A stretch of 34,700 nucleotides of DNA from Sandaracinaceae bacterium (GTDB taxonomy: Bacteria > Myxococcota_A > Polyangia > Polyangiales > Houyiibacteriaceae), in contig JADJJE010000041.1 in assembly GCA_016706685.1 (NCBI GenBank), forward strand, positions 1-34,700, written 5' to 3'. The notes below the pieces were generated by a model. That model searched no databases. It worked only from the letters and a program-made list of their open reading frames with translations, and had not been told where the DNA came from. Positions 7,525 to 15,828 of the stretch are shown in pieces. The position numbers and the translations under genes were made by a program. Numbering within the stretch: the first letter of the stretch is position 1; the number at the start of each line of letters is the position of its first letter.

Positions 7525-8361
7525 GTGATCCCCTGGTTCAAGGCCGCGCACTTCTTCTTCCCCATGCCCGTTCCGCTGCCCTGGCTGCCGGACGGAATCC
7601 CCATGCACCCCTTCGCGCTGCTGGTCATGACCGGCGCGCTGGCGTCGGTGCGCGCGGCCGACTGGTATGCCCGCAAGAACCGGCTGAGCACCGCGGTGGT
7701 GGGTGACCTCACCATCCACATGCTGTTCTTCGGGTTCATCGGGGCGGCCGTGTTCAACACGCTGTTCTACTTCCCGGAGCGCATCACCCAGGTGCTCGAG
7801 CACCCGCGCATGGCGCCGCGCCTGTTCAGCGGCATCTCGTCCTACGGCGGCTTCCTGGGCGGCGTGCTGGGTGCGTTCTTCTGGCGCTGGCGCCGCAAGC
7901 TGCCGCTGCTGGAGCTGGGCGACGCCACGGCCTTCGCGGCGCCGTTCGGCTGGCTGTTCGGGCGCATGGGCTGCGCCGTCACGCACGACCACCCGGGCGG
8001 CATCACCAACTTCTTCCTGGGCATCCGCGGCTGGGACGGCACGCCCTACACGCGCCACGACCTGGGCCTGTACGAGGTGTTCTGGAGCGCGGGCGTGATG
8101 GCGCTCTTGCTGGTGCTGGTGCAGCGCAAGCGCACGCCGGGCTTCTATGTGGCCTTGGTGCCCACCCTGTACGCGCCGTACCGCTTCCTGCTCGACTTCC
8201 TGCGCATCGACGCGGCCCTCGTTGGCGGAGACGCGCGTTACGCCGGGCTGACCCCCGCGCAGTACGCCGCCGTGGGCACCATGATCATGGCGCTCATGGT
8301 GCTGCGCCACTCGCTCACGGAGAAGCCCGCCGAGCTGCCCCCGTTCGCGCGCACCCCGTAG
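7525..8361 (+). CDS. lgt: Prolipoprotein diacylglyceryl transferase-like protein
   Basis: Lgt transfers diacylglycerol from phosphatidylglycerol to the lipobox cysteine of prolipoproteins in the inner membrane. The protein (278 aa) has several hydrophobic segments and the family blocks MHPFALLVMTGAL, GISSYGGFLGG and GWLFGRMGC, with a C-terminal APYRFLLDFLR. It is divergent at known sites: the E. coli active-site His in SFHGG is Tyr here (SSYGG), and the Asn and Glu of GRxGNxxNxE are Cys and Asp in GRMGCAVTHD, followed by HPGG. It may be a lineage-specific Lgt or a paralogue with another substrate. The start is GTG at 7525 (6 nt after TACCGT); the ATG at 7564 is the alternative. Confidence 0.8.
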   Translation: MIPWFKAAHFFFPMPVPLPWLPDGIPMHPFALLVMTGALASVRAADWYARKNRLSTAVVGDLTIHMLFFGFIGAAVFNTLFYFPERITQVLEHPRMAPRLFSGISSYGGFLGGVLGAFFWRWRRKLPLLELGDATAFAAPFGWLFGRMGCAVTHDHPGGITNFFLGIRGWDGTPYTRHDLGLYEVFWSAGVMALLLVLVQRKRTPGFYVALVPTLYAPYRFLLDFLRIDAALVGGDARYAGLTPAQYAAVGTMIMALMVLRHSLTEKPAELPPFARTP

Positions 8362-8391
8362 CACCGCCAGGCCGAGGGACGGAAAAGCAAG

Positions 8392-8427
8392 AGGCTCCGC
8401 AGCGCCGGGGGTGGTGCTGCGGAGCCT
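8392..8427. terminator. Bidirectional hairpin between convergent genes
   Basis: A perfect 12-bp stem (AGGCTCCGCAGC with its complement, 12-nt loop) sits between the stop of the Lgt-like gene (8361) and that of the PHP lipoprotein (8446). The T-tract is weak (TTTT a few bases past the stem on the minus strand), so it may be a terminator or a 3'-end stabilising stem for both genes. Confidence 0.7.
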
Positions 8428-8445
8428 GCTCGGGCGGACCGGACT

Positions 8446-11067
8446 TCAGCGCTGGAAGTAGATGGCGTTGGTCACGCCGAACGGCGCGCGGCCCGGGTGC
8501 ACCGGCTCGAGGGTGCTGGTCTCCACGCCGTCCACGTCCAGGTCGCCCCGCGCGTGGAAGATGACGTAGCTGGCGCCGGCGGGGATGTTGACCGCCACGT
8601 CCATGTCCAGGCGCAGCGCGTTACCGGTGTCGGGCACCGCGATGGTGCCCTCGAGCATGCCGTTCACGTAGACCTCGAGGGTGGTGACGGTGATCCAGGT
8701 GGGGGCCTGCACGGTGACGCGGATGTTCTCCGTGGCCGCGGCACCCATGCGCTCCTCGCCCGGGCCCTCCCCCGTGGCGGTCTCGGCCGTGAGGAACACG
8801 CCGCCGCTGATGACGGCGCGGCCGGCGGCCACCAGGTCGCGCAGGTCGTTGTCGTCCAGGTTGGTGCGGAAGTCGGCCGGCGTGTCCGTGCCCGCGATGA
8901 TGCAGGTGCGCGGGTAGCCCACGGCGCTGCCGTCCATGACGTTGTGGCTGTCGGACGAACCGGTGACGGCCACGCGCTTGCCGCGCGACATGAAGCTGAA
9001 CCAGTCCCCCACGGTGGCGTCGAAGTTCTCGGTGAACGACGACTCGTTGAAGACCTCCACGATGCTGAACGCGTCCTCGTCCCACAGCTCGGTGTTGGAG
9101 GCCACGCCCGTGTCGCGGTCGTACCCGGACGCGGTGAAGTAGGCACCCGGAACGCCCAGGCTGCGCGGGTGGAAGATGATCAGCGCCGGGTCGGTGGGGA
9201 TGGCGTCGATCTCGGCGAACATCTCGGGCGGCAGGCGCAGACGCGCGAGGCCCGTGGTCTCGTTCTCCTGAGTGAGGTCGCGCCACTGCACCGCGCCCCC
9301 GTTGGGGCGAGCGGGGTCCGCCTGCAGCGGGAAGACGCCGAAGTGGCCGTAGTCGAAGGTGGTGTACTCCAGCGCGCTCACGCCGTACGCCCAGTCGTCC
9401 ATGCCCAGCCGGCTGATGTTGGGCTCGAACGCCGCCACGAACTCGTGATCGGTGCGCACCGGGATCTCGACGCCGTCGCCGAGCGCATAGCGGATCTTGT
9501 CGTCGCCGGGGTCGCCTGCGTCCGGCGAGCGGTCCGTGTGGATGTGGAAGTCACCGCACACGGTGTCCGTGGTGTCCACGCTGCGCACGAGCGATGGCGT
9601 CAGCTCCACGGTCCCCCCACCCGCCACCACGACGGCGGCGTCGTCGAAGATCTCGTACTCGTAGCCGCGCGAGACGACCACGCGGTAGGTGCCGGCGGCC
9701 ACGCCCATGGTGACGTCTCCGTCGAGCGGGAACTCCACGTGTTCGCGGTCGCCGAGCGGCATGCGCGGCTCGCCGAAGGCCTCGAACGGCACCTCGGCCG
9801 TGCCCGGGCGCGTGACGGTGCCCTCGTTGATGACCTGCACACGCACGGGCGCAGGCGCCGCCGTGGCGCCCATGGACTCCACGGTGGTGGCTGCCACGTG
9901 GATGAAGCCGGCCGCCGGCAGCGTGATGTCGCCGGCCGTGGTGGTGCCGGCCGCCACGTTGACCACGGGGGGCACGCCATCGCCGCGGCGGTAGGCGTGC
10001 AGCTGAACGGCCGCGTCCGTGGGTGCGTGCAGCGTGAAGCTGCCGGTCGCGTCCGTGAAGACGCGCGTGAGGTAGTTCTCACCCGCGCCGTCGAGCGCAT
10101 GCACGCGCACGCCGGCCGCCGGCGCACCGTCCGACTCGAGGACGCGACCCGTGATGGCACGGGTGCTCAGGCCCTCGTTGCGCGAGTACGCCTCACGCAC
10201 ACCGTCGAGGCCCGTGCCGCCCACGTGCAGGCGCGCCATGTGAACGCGGGTGGTGCTGTCTGCGGGAAGCTCCAGCTGCGTCGTGGTGAGCACGTTGACG
10301 CCGGAGATCTCGAAGATGCTGGAGATGGACCCGCCGGGGACGCTGAGGGCGTAGCTGGTGGCGTCATCGTCGACGTAGGCCAGGAAGTCGTTCTCCGTGC
10401 CCGGCACGCTGAAGCCATGGTTCGGCGCGTAGAGCGGCATGCGCTTGGTCTGCATCGCCAGGATGCCCGCCTTCACGAAGTCCAGCAGCGTGTCGGTGGG
10501 GTTGGTGATGTCGAAGAACACGTCCACGTGCTCGGCCCCCGGCTGCAGCTCGTAGTCGATGCCGACCGTGAGCGCGGAGTAGTTGGTGGGGAACAGCGTG
10601 CGACCGACGCTGTCGATGAAGGGGATGGGGCGCATCACGCCCTCGACACGCACGATGGCGGGGCCGCCGCTGCGGCCGGAGCGCCGGACCTCCACGGTGT
10701 CGGCCTTCACGGTGAAGCGGCCGAGGGTGACCATGAACTCGTTCAGGTTGGCCGGGCGCACGATGGCCGCGTCCTCGAGCGCGGCGATGCCGACGACCCC
10801 GCCTCCCCAGGGGTTGTAGAGGTCCGACTCACCGACGTCCTCGATGACCACGACGATGTGCTCGTTGGTCAGCGCGAAGTCACCCGCCGCCATGACGGAA
10901 AGGCCTGCAGGATCCGGCGGCAGGTCTTCTTGAGTCAGGATGCCTGCGTAGGCTCGCCCGGCAGGGACCGCCAGCGGGTCCACGGCGCCGTCGCCGCCTC
11001 CGCAGGCGGGCAGCAGCCCCCCCATGCACGAACACAACATTACCGCCCGAGCCATGAATCGATTCAT
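8446..11067 (-). CDS. PHP-domain (CehA/McbA-type metallohydrolase) lipoprotein with carboxypeptidase-regulatory-like repeat
   Basis: A large envelope lipoprotein (873 aa). The signal sequence ends at the lipobox LPAC with Cys22. Residues 40-300 form a beta-rich region; about 300-470 contain carboxypeptidase-regulatory-like segments (AITGRVLESDGAPAAGVRV, FTDATGSFTL). The C-terminal half is a PHP fold: CGDFHIHTDRSPDAGD near 504, VRTDHEFV, then GSSDSHN near 705. These give the His/Asp metal ligands of the CehA/McbA branch, which hydrolyses phosphoester or similar bonds; the actual substrate is unknown. A lipid-anchored, multi-domain version suggests a surface or periplasmic hydrolase. TACCTT lies 6 nt before the ATG with no Shine-Dalgarno. 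Confidence 0.85.
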   Translation of the reverse strand: MNRFMARAVMLCSCMGGLLPACGGGDGAVDPLAVPAGRAYAGILTQEDLPPDPAGLSVMAAGDFALTNEHIVVVIEDVGESDLYNPWGGGVVGIAALEDAAIVRPANLNEFMVTLGRFTVKADTVEVRRSGRSGGPAIVRVEGVMRPIPFIDSVGRTLFPTNYSALTVGIDYELQPGAEHVDVFFDITNPTDTLLDFVKAGILAMQTKRMPLYAPNHGFSVPGTENDFLAYVDDDATSYALSVPGGSISSIFEISGVNVLTTTQLELPADSTTRVHMARLHVGGTGLDGVREAYSRNEGLSTRAITGRVLESDGAPAAGVRVHALDGAGENYLTRVFTDATGSFTLHAPTDAAVQLHAYRRGDGVPPVVNVAAGTTTAGDITLPAAGFIHVAATTVESMGATAAPAPVRVQVINEGTVTRPGTAEVPFEAFGEPRMPLGDREHVEFPLDGDVTMGVAAGTYRVVVSRGYEYEIFDDAAVVVAGGGTVELTPSLVRSVDTTDTVCGDFHIHTDRSPDAGDPGDDKIRYALGDGVEIPVRTDHEFVAAFEPNISRLGMDDWAYGVSALEYTTFDYGHFGVFPLQADPARPNGGAVQWRDLTQENETTGLARLRLPPEMFAEIDAIPTDPALIIFHPRSLGVPGAYFTASGYDRDTGVASNTELWDEDAFSIVEVFNESSFTENFDATVGDWFSFMSRGKRVAVTGSSDSHNVMDGSAVGYPRTCIIAGTDTPADFRTNLDDNDLRDLVAAGRAVISGGVFLTAETATGEGPGEERMGAAATENIRVTVQAPTWITVTTLEVYVNGMLEGTIAVPDTGNALRLDMDVAVNIPAGASYVIFHARGDLDVDGVETSTLEPVHPGRAPFGVTNAIYFQR

Positions 11068-11073
11068 GTCCGA

Positions 11074-11079
11074 AAGGTA
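11074..11079 (-). promoter_or_regulatory. Candidate -10 element, leaderless start of the PHP lipoprotein
   Basis: TACCTT on the minus strand ends 6 nt before the ATG at 11067, with no Shine-Dalgarno between. The -35 region is not clear. Confidence 0.5.
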
Positions 11080-11159
11080 ACAGCAACAATCCGGTCACGA
11101 AAGTGTGGCGAGCGCGAGGCGTGCGCGTGAACGAACGCATCGTAAGCTCGGGGCATTCC

Positions 11160-12068
11160 ATGGCCGGTCGGCGCGCGTTTCTGACATCCTTGGCCGCAGG
11201 CACCGCGGCGCTCTTGCCGCTGGGCTGCACCGCTCGCCGCGAGCCCCCCGTGAGTGACGATCCGGAGACGAACATGCCCGAACGAAGCGATCGCCCCATG
11301 CCCGTGGTCTTCGTGGGCCACGGCTCGCCCATGAACGTGGTGGAGGACAACCGCTGGAGCCGGGGCTTCCGGGAGCTCGGCACCCTACTCCCCCGCCCGC
11401 GCGCCATTCTGGCCATCTCGGCGCACTGGTTCGTGGACGGCACCTACCTCACCGACAACACCCAGCCCCGCACCATCTACGACTTCTCGGGCTTCCCCCA
11501 GGCGCTCTACGAGGTGGAGTACCGCGCCCCGGGCAGCGTGGACCTGGCCACCCGCGTGCGCGGCATGATCGGCGACCAGCGCGCGCAGCTGCGCAGCGAC
11601 TGGGGGCTGGACCACGGCACCTGGAGCGTCTTGCACTGGATGTATCCCGCGGCCGACATCCCCGTGGTGCAGCTCAGCATGGACCGGCGCCTGCCCGCGC
11701 GGGGCCACTACACGCTAGGCCGCTCGCTCGCCGCGCTGCGCCACGAGGGCGTGCTCATCCTGGCCAGCGGCAACGTGGTGCACAACCTGCGCGACGCCTT
11801 CCAGCGCATGCAGAGCGGCAACACCGAGACACCGCCGTGGGCCGCCCGCTTCGATCAGACCGTGGCGCAGGCGCTCACCCAGCGCGACACGGAGGCGCTG
11901 CTGGGGCTGTGGCCCAGCGAAGACGGCGCGCTGGCGCACCCGTCACCCGACCACTGGTGGCCCCTGCTGTACGCCTACGGGGCCACCGAAGGGACCGACA
12001 CCACGCGCTTCCCCCTCGAGGGCTTCGACCTGGGCTCGCTGTCGATGCGCAACGTGATCATCGGCTGA
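11160..12068 (+). CDS. Exported DODA-type (LigB/YgiD) extradiol dioxygenase homologue
   Basis: Belongs to the class III extradiol ring-cleavage dioxygenases, YgiD/DODA branch (302 aa). Metal and catalytic histidines are visible in VFVGHGSP (His54), ISAHWF (His89), ASGNVVHNL and SPDHWWPLLYAYGA. Unusually, the N-terminus looks like an export signal: GRRAFLTSL resembles a Tat twin-arginine motif and is followed by a hydrophobic stretch and the lipobox-like LPLGC (Cys23), then about 20 polar residues before the domain. Known YgiD proteins are cytoplasmic. A start at the ATG at 11274 (MPERSDRPMPVV) would remove the signal, but the upstream coding looks too well formed to be chance. The substrate is unknown; an aromatic diol is inferred from the family. 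Confidence 0.83.
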   Translation: MAGRRAFLTSLAAGTAALLPLGCTARREPPVSDDPETNMPERSDRPMPVVFVGHGSPMNVVEDNRWSRGFRELGTLLPRPRAILAISAHWFVDGTYLTDNTQPRTIYDFSGFPQALYEVEYRAPGSVDLATRVRGMIGDQRAQLRSDWGLDHGTWSVLHWMYPAADIPVVQLSMDRRLPARGHYTLGRSLAALRHEGVLILASGNVVHNLRDAFQRMQSGNTETPPWAARFDQTVAQALTQRDTEALLGLWPSEDGALAHPSPDHWWPLLYAYGATEGTDTTRFPLEGFDLGSLSMRNVIIG

Positions 12069-12079
12069 CGCCGGGGGCT

Positions 12080-12949
12080 TCACGGCTCCGAGCGGAAGAT
12101 GACCAGCCCAATGTCTTCGCCCAGCTGCGGCATGGGCACCACGCCATAGCCGTAGTTGCGGCCGAAGAGCGTGATCATGCCGGTGTAGCCATTGGCCTTC
12201 TCCGCCAGGGCCGCCGTGCGCGTGGCGTGGTTGGGCACCAGCAGGTCGAGGTCGGGCGGCGTGCCGCGGTGGTGGATGTGCTCGCCCTCGTAGACGTAGG
12301 CCCAGATGGCCACGCCGCGCTCCACATCGGCCGCGTGGTTGCCGCGCAGCTGACGGGTCACGCGCTGCGCGATGCTCCAGAGCGGCATGGCGGCGGCCAC
12401 CACACCCACGGTGCGCCCCTCGTGACGGGCGGGCGCGGCGAAGAGCACGCTCACGCTGCGGGCGTCGCCCTCCTCGGCCACGAACTCGGCCAGACCCCGG
12501 CCACGGGCGCCGGTCGCCAGCGCGGCGGCCACCACGGGATAGCGCTCGCCGAAGTTCTGACCGCGCAGGCTGTCGGGCTCGGCGTCGCGAGCGATGACGG
12601 TGCCGTCGGTTCCGACGCCCACCAAGAACGTGATGGGCGAGGGCACGAACTCGGGGATGGCTCGCGGCGGCCGGCGCGCCCCGTGGAGCGCCTGGCGCAG
12701 GCGCCGCTCGCGCGTCTCGGCGTCTTCCAGCACGAACACCGAGGCGTACTGCTCGCCGGCGGTGCGCACGCCCACGCTGGCACGCGCGAGGTCCTCGCGG
12801 ATCCACGAGATGGCGTCGGGCAGGTGCTGCTCGCGGATGACGCGGCGCTCTTCGGCGGCGTCGTTCGCGCTGCACCCCGACAGGATGGCCACCACGGCGG
12901 TGAGCAGAGCGAGGACCGGGCGAGCGGACTTGGGAGAGAGGCGTTCCAT
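12080..12949 (-). CDS. Lipoprotein with Cache-like sensory domain
   Basis: A predicted lipoprotein of 289 aa: a basic N-terminus, a hydrophobic core and the lipobox LSGC. The mature part has a helical start (about 30-95) and then segments reminiscent of Cache/PDC extracellular sensor domains, such as FLVGVGTDGTVIARDAEPD, a mid-protein VSVLFAAPARHEGRTVGVV, and a C-terminal YTGMITLFGRNYGYGVVPMP. No transmembrane or signalling domain follows, so it could be a solute-sensing subunit that works with a separate partner. The family call is a resemblance only. Its stop lies 12 nt from that of the dioxygenase (convergent). Confidence 0.65.
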   Translation of the reverse strand: MERLSPKSARPVLALLTAVVAILSGCSANDAAEERRVIREQHLPDAISWIREDLARASVGVRTAGEQYASVFVLEDAETRERRLRQALHGARRPPRAIPEFVPSPITFLVGVGTDGTVIARDAEPDSLRGQNFGERYPVVAAALATGARGRGLAEFVAEEGDARSVSVLFAAPARHEGRTVGVVAAAMPLWSIAQRVTRQLRGNHAADVERGVAIWAYVYEGEHIHHRGTPPDLDLLVPNHATRTAALAEKANGYTGMITLFGRNYGYGVVPMPQLGEDIGLVIFRSEP

Positions 12950-13010
12950 GCCCCTACCGTGCGCCCCCGCCACGCCGCGCGTCAACCACGCGAAGCGGCG
13001 TTGACCTGGG

Positions 13011-14156
<1,146 letters not shown>

Positions 14157-14199
14157 CAGGATCCTCGCGCGGGCTGCACGGGAAGCAGTAGACCGCTGG

Positions 14200-14217
14200 T
14201 GAATGAATCGCCATTCA
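14200..14217. promoter_or_regulatory. FadR-type (TetR family) operator upstream of acyl-CoA dehydrogenase
   Basis: TGAATGAATCGCCATTCA is an inverted repeat with 6-bp perfect arms (TGAATG/CATTCA). It matches the Bacillus TetR-type FadR consensus TGAATGAMTANTCATTCA at all but two defined positions. On the minus strand TTGCCA (14238-14243) lies 17 nt before TACTGA, which overlaps the site, so a bound repressor would cover the promoter. The regulator itself is not found in the window. Confidence 0.65.
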
Positions 14218-14284
14218 GTACCAGGAGGCGGCGAGGCTGGCAACCTATCGCTCACCCCAGCGCGGCCTGTGCGACCCTCTGCGC

Positions 14285-15424
14285 ATGTCTCTCGAGGCGC
14301 GCCTGACCGTCCTATCGGGTCTCGTCGTGCTCTTCGCGTGCGACCGGGGTGGCTCCAGCCCTCCGCCGCTCGAGGCGGTCGTCGAGGTCGCGCTCGGAGG
14401 ATTTCACAGCTGTGCGCGGACCCACGACGGGAGCGTGTTCTGCTGGGGAATGAACCATCGAGGTCAGGCGGGTCGGCCCCCGCTCGACGCCACACAACCG
14501 AGGCCCGCACGGGTTCACGGCCTCGCGGGGGTTCAACAGCTCGGCCTCGGGGACGCTCACAGCTGCGCGCTCCGCACGGACGGCGCAGTCCTGTGCTGGG
14601 GAGACAACGAGAGTGGACAGCTGGGGGACGGCACGACCGTGAGCCGCGAGCAGCCGAGGGCCGTTCCGGGCCTGACCGGCGTGGTGGAGCTGAGCCTCGG
14701 GAGCGGGAAGACCTGTGTGCGGACGGCCGACGCCAACGTTCTCTGCTTCGGACAGGCCCACGGAGGAGGCCGCGCGCACAGCACGGCTCCCGTGGCGATG
14801 CCCGCGCTTGCGGGGGCGGCTCAGCTCGCCGTCGGGATGACGCACTCCTGCGCCAGGATGGGCGACGGCACGGTGCGTTGCTGGGGCAGCAATTTTCGCG
14901 GTCAACTTGGCGACGGAACCACCGTGGATCACCTGGAACCCATGCCCGTCCCCGGGCTCACCGGGGTCGAGCAGGTCGCCGTGGGCGCGTTCTCGAGCTG
15001 TGCGCGCATGCTCGACGAAACCGTGCGGTGCTGGGGATACAACGGCCTCGGCGCTCTCGGCCTCGACCCTTCGCAGGAGGTGGTGGCCACCCCGACGCAG
15101 GTCCCGTCCCTCGCGAACGTGGCGCACGTCGCCATGGGCGAGTTTCACCGCTGCGTCCGGCGCACGGACGGATTGGTTCTTTGCTGGGGCGGTCGCTACT
15201 GGTCGCAGATCGGCGACGGCGTCGGGGGAGGCGACGCGGAAGCACTGGCACCCCAGCCCGTGCTTTTGCGCACGCTGCCCCCCGTGGAGCAGCTCGCCGT
15301 GGGTCAGCGCCACTCGTGCGGATTGCTCCCGGGCGGCGCGCTCCGCTGCTGGGGATACAACGTGGGCGGAGGTCTCGGCGACGGTACACGCGAGGATCGC
15401 GCGACACCGGTCGCCGTGCGCTGA
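14285..15424 (+). CDS. RCC1-repeat lipoprotein
   Basis: A secreted lipoprotein of 379 aa built of RCC1 repeats, expected to fold as a seven-bladed beta propeller. A short signal ends at LFAC (Cys19). The repeat unit is recognisable as G-x-x-H-S-C-A-x(n)-G-x-V-x-C-W-G-x-N-x-x-G-Q-L-G-D-G; about seven copies run from residue 37 to the end, with the paired cysteines of extracellular RCC1 proteins. Such proteins are abundant in myxobacteria, with no agreed function; binding of a surface ligand is only a guess. It is divergent from the acyl-CoA dehydrogenase. Confidence 0.88.
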   Translation: MSLEARLTVLSGLVVLFACDRGGSSPPPLEAVVEVALGGFHSCARTHDGSVFCWGMNHRGQAGRPPLDATQPRPARVHGLAGVQQLGLGDAHSCALRTDGAVLCWGDNESGQLGDGTTVSREQPRAVPGLTGVVELSLGSGKTCVRTADANVLCFGQAHGGGRAHSTAPVAMPALAGAAQLAVGMTHSCARMGDGTVRCWGSNFRGQLGDGTTVDHLEPMPVPGLTGVEQVAVGAFSSCARMLDETVRCWGYNGLGALGLDPSQEVVATPTQVPSLANVAHVAMGEFHRCVRRTDGLVLCWGGRYWSQIGDGVGGGDAEALAPQPVLLRTLPPVEQLAVGQRHSCGLLPGGALRCWGYNVGGGLGDGTREDRATPVAVR

Positions 15425-15451
15425 AGGAGGCCTCGCAGGAAGGCCAACTGG

Positions 15452-15479
15452 TTGACACCATCGACGCTGCCTCTAAGAC
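15452..15479 (+). promoter_or_regulatory. Promoter of DUF3817-mfd, apparently leaderless
   Basis: A perfect -35 TTGACA (15452-15457), a 16-nt spacer and TAAGAC as -10. The -10 ends 6 nt before the ATG at 15486, so the predicted transcription start coincides with the start codon. There is no Shine-Dalgarno. Confidence 0.6.
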
Positions 15480-15485
15480 AGTCGG

Positions 15486-15797
15486 ATGGCCGACACCGTC
15501 ATTCACCGCAGCGTTGCGAACCTCCGGCTGATCGGCATCGCGGAGGGCATCTCGTTCCTCCTGCTGCTGGGCGTGGGCATGCCGCTCAAGTACTACGCCG
15601 GAATCCCCATGGCGGTGCGCGTGATGGGCAGCCTGCACGGGTTGCTGTTCGTGCTGTTCCTGATCGCGCTCTCGTATGCCGGCAGCAAGCGCGACTGGGC
15701 GCCGCAGACGTCGTTGTCGTTCTTGGTCGCGTCGGTGCTGCCCTTTGGGTTCTTGATGGTGGACGGCCGGCTCAAGCGCGAGATGATCGCTCCGTAG
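15486..15797 (+). CDS. DUF3817 small membrane protein
   Basis: A 103-aa integral membrane protein with the DUF3817 pattern: LRLIGIAEGISFLLLLGVGM, PLKYYAG, MGSLHGLLFVLFLIALSYA and a third hydrophobic stretch before VDGRLKREM. About three transmembrane segments are expected. The function of the family is unknown. It is the first gene of a probable transcription unit with mfd (31 nt gap) and the HEAT-repeat gene. Confidence 0.87.
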   Translation: MADTVIHRSVANLRLIGIAEGISFLLLLGVGMPLKYYAGIPMAVRVMGSLHGLLFVLFLIALSYAGSKRDWAPQTSLSFLVASVLPFGFLMVDGRLKREMIAP

Positions 15798-15828
15798 CCC
15801 CGCCCGCGGGGGCCTGCTATGGCCTGCC

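Noticed and set aside
8497..11130. 877-aa plus-strand frame opposite the PHP lipoprotein
   Set aside because: Antisense shadow rich in His, Arg and Val with no recognisable domain.
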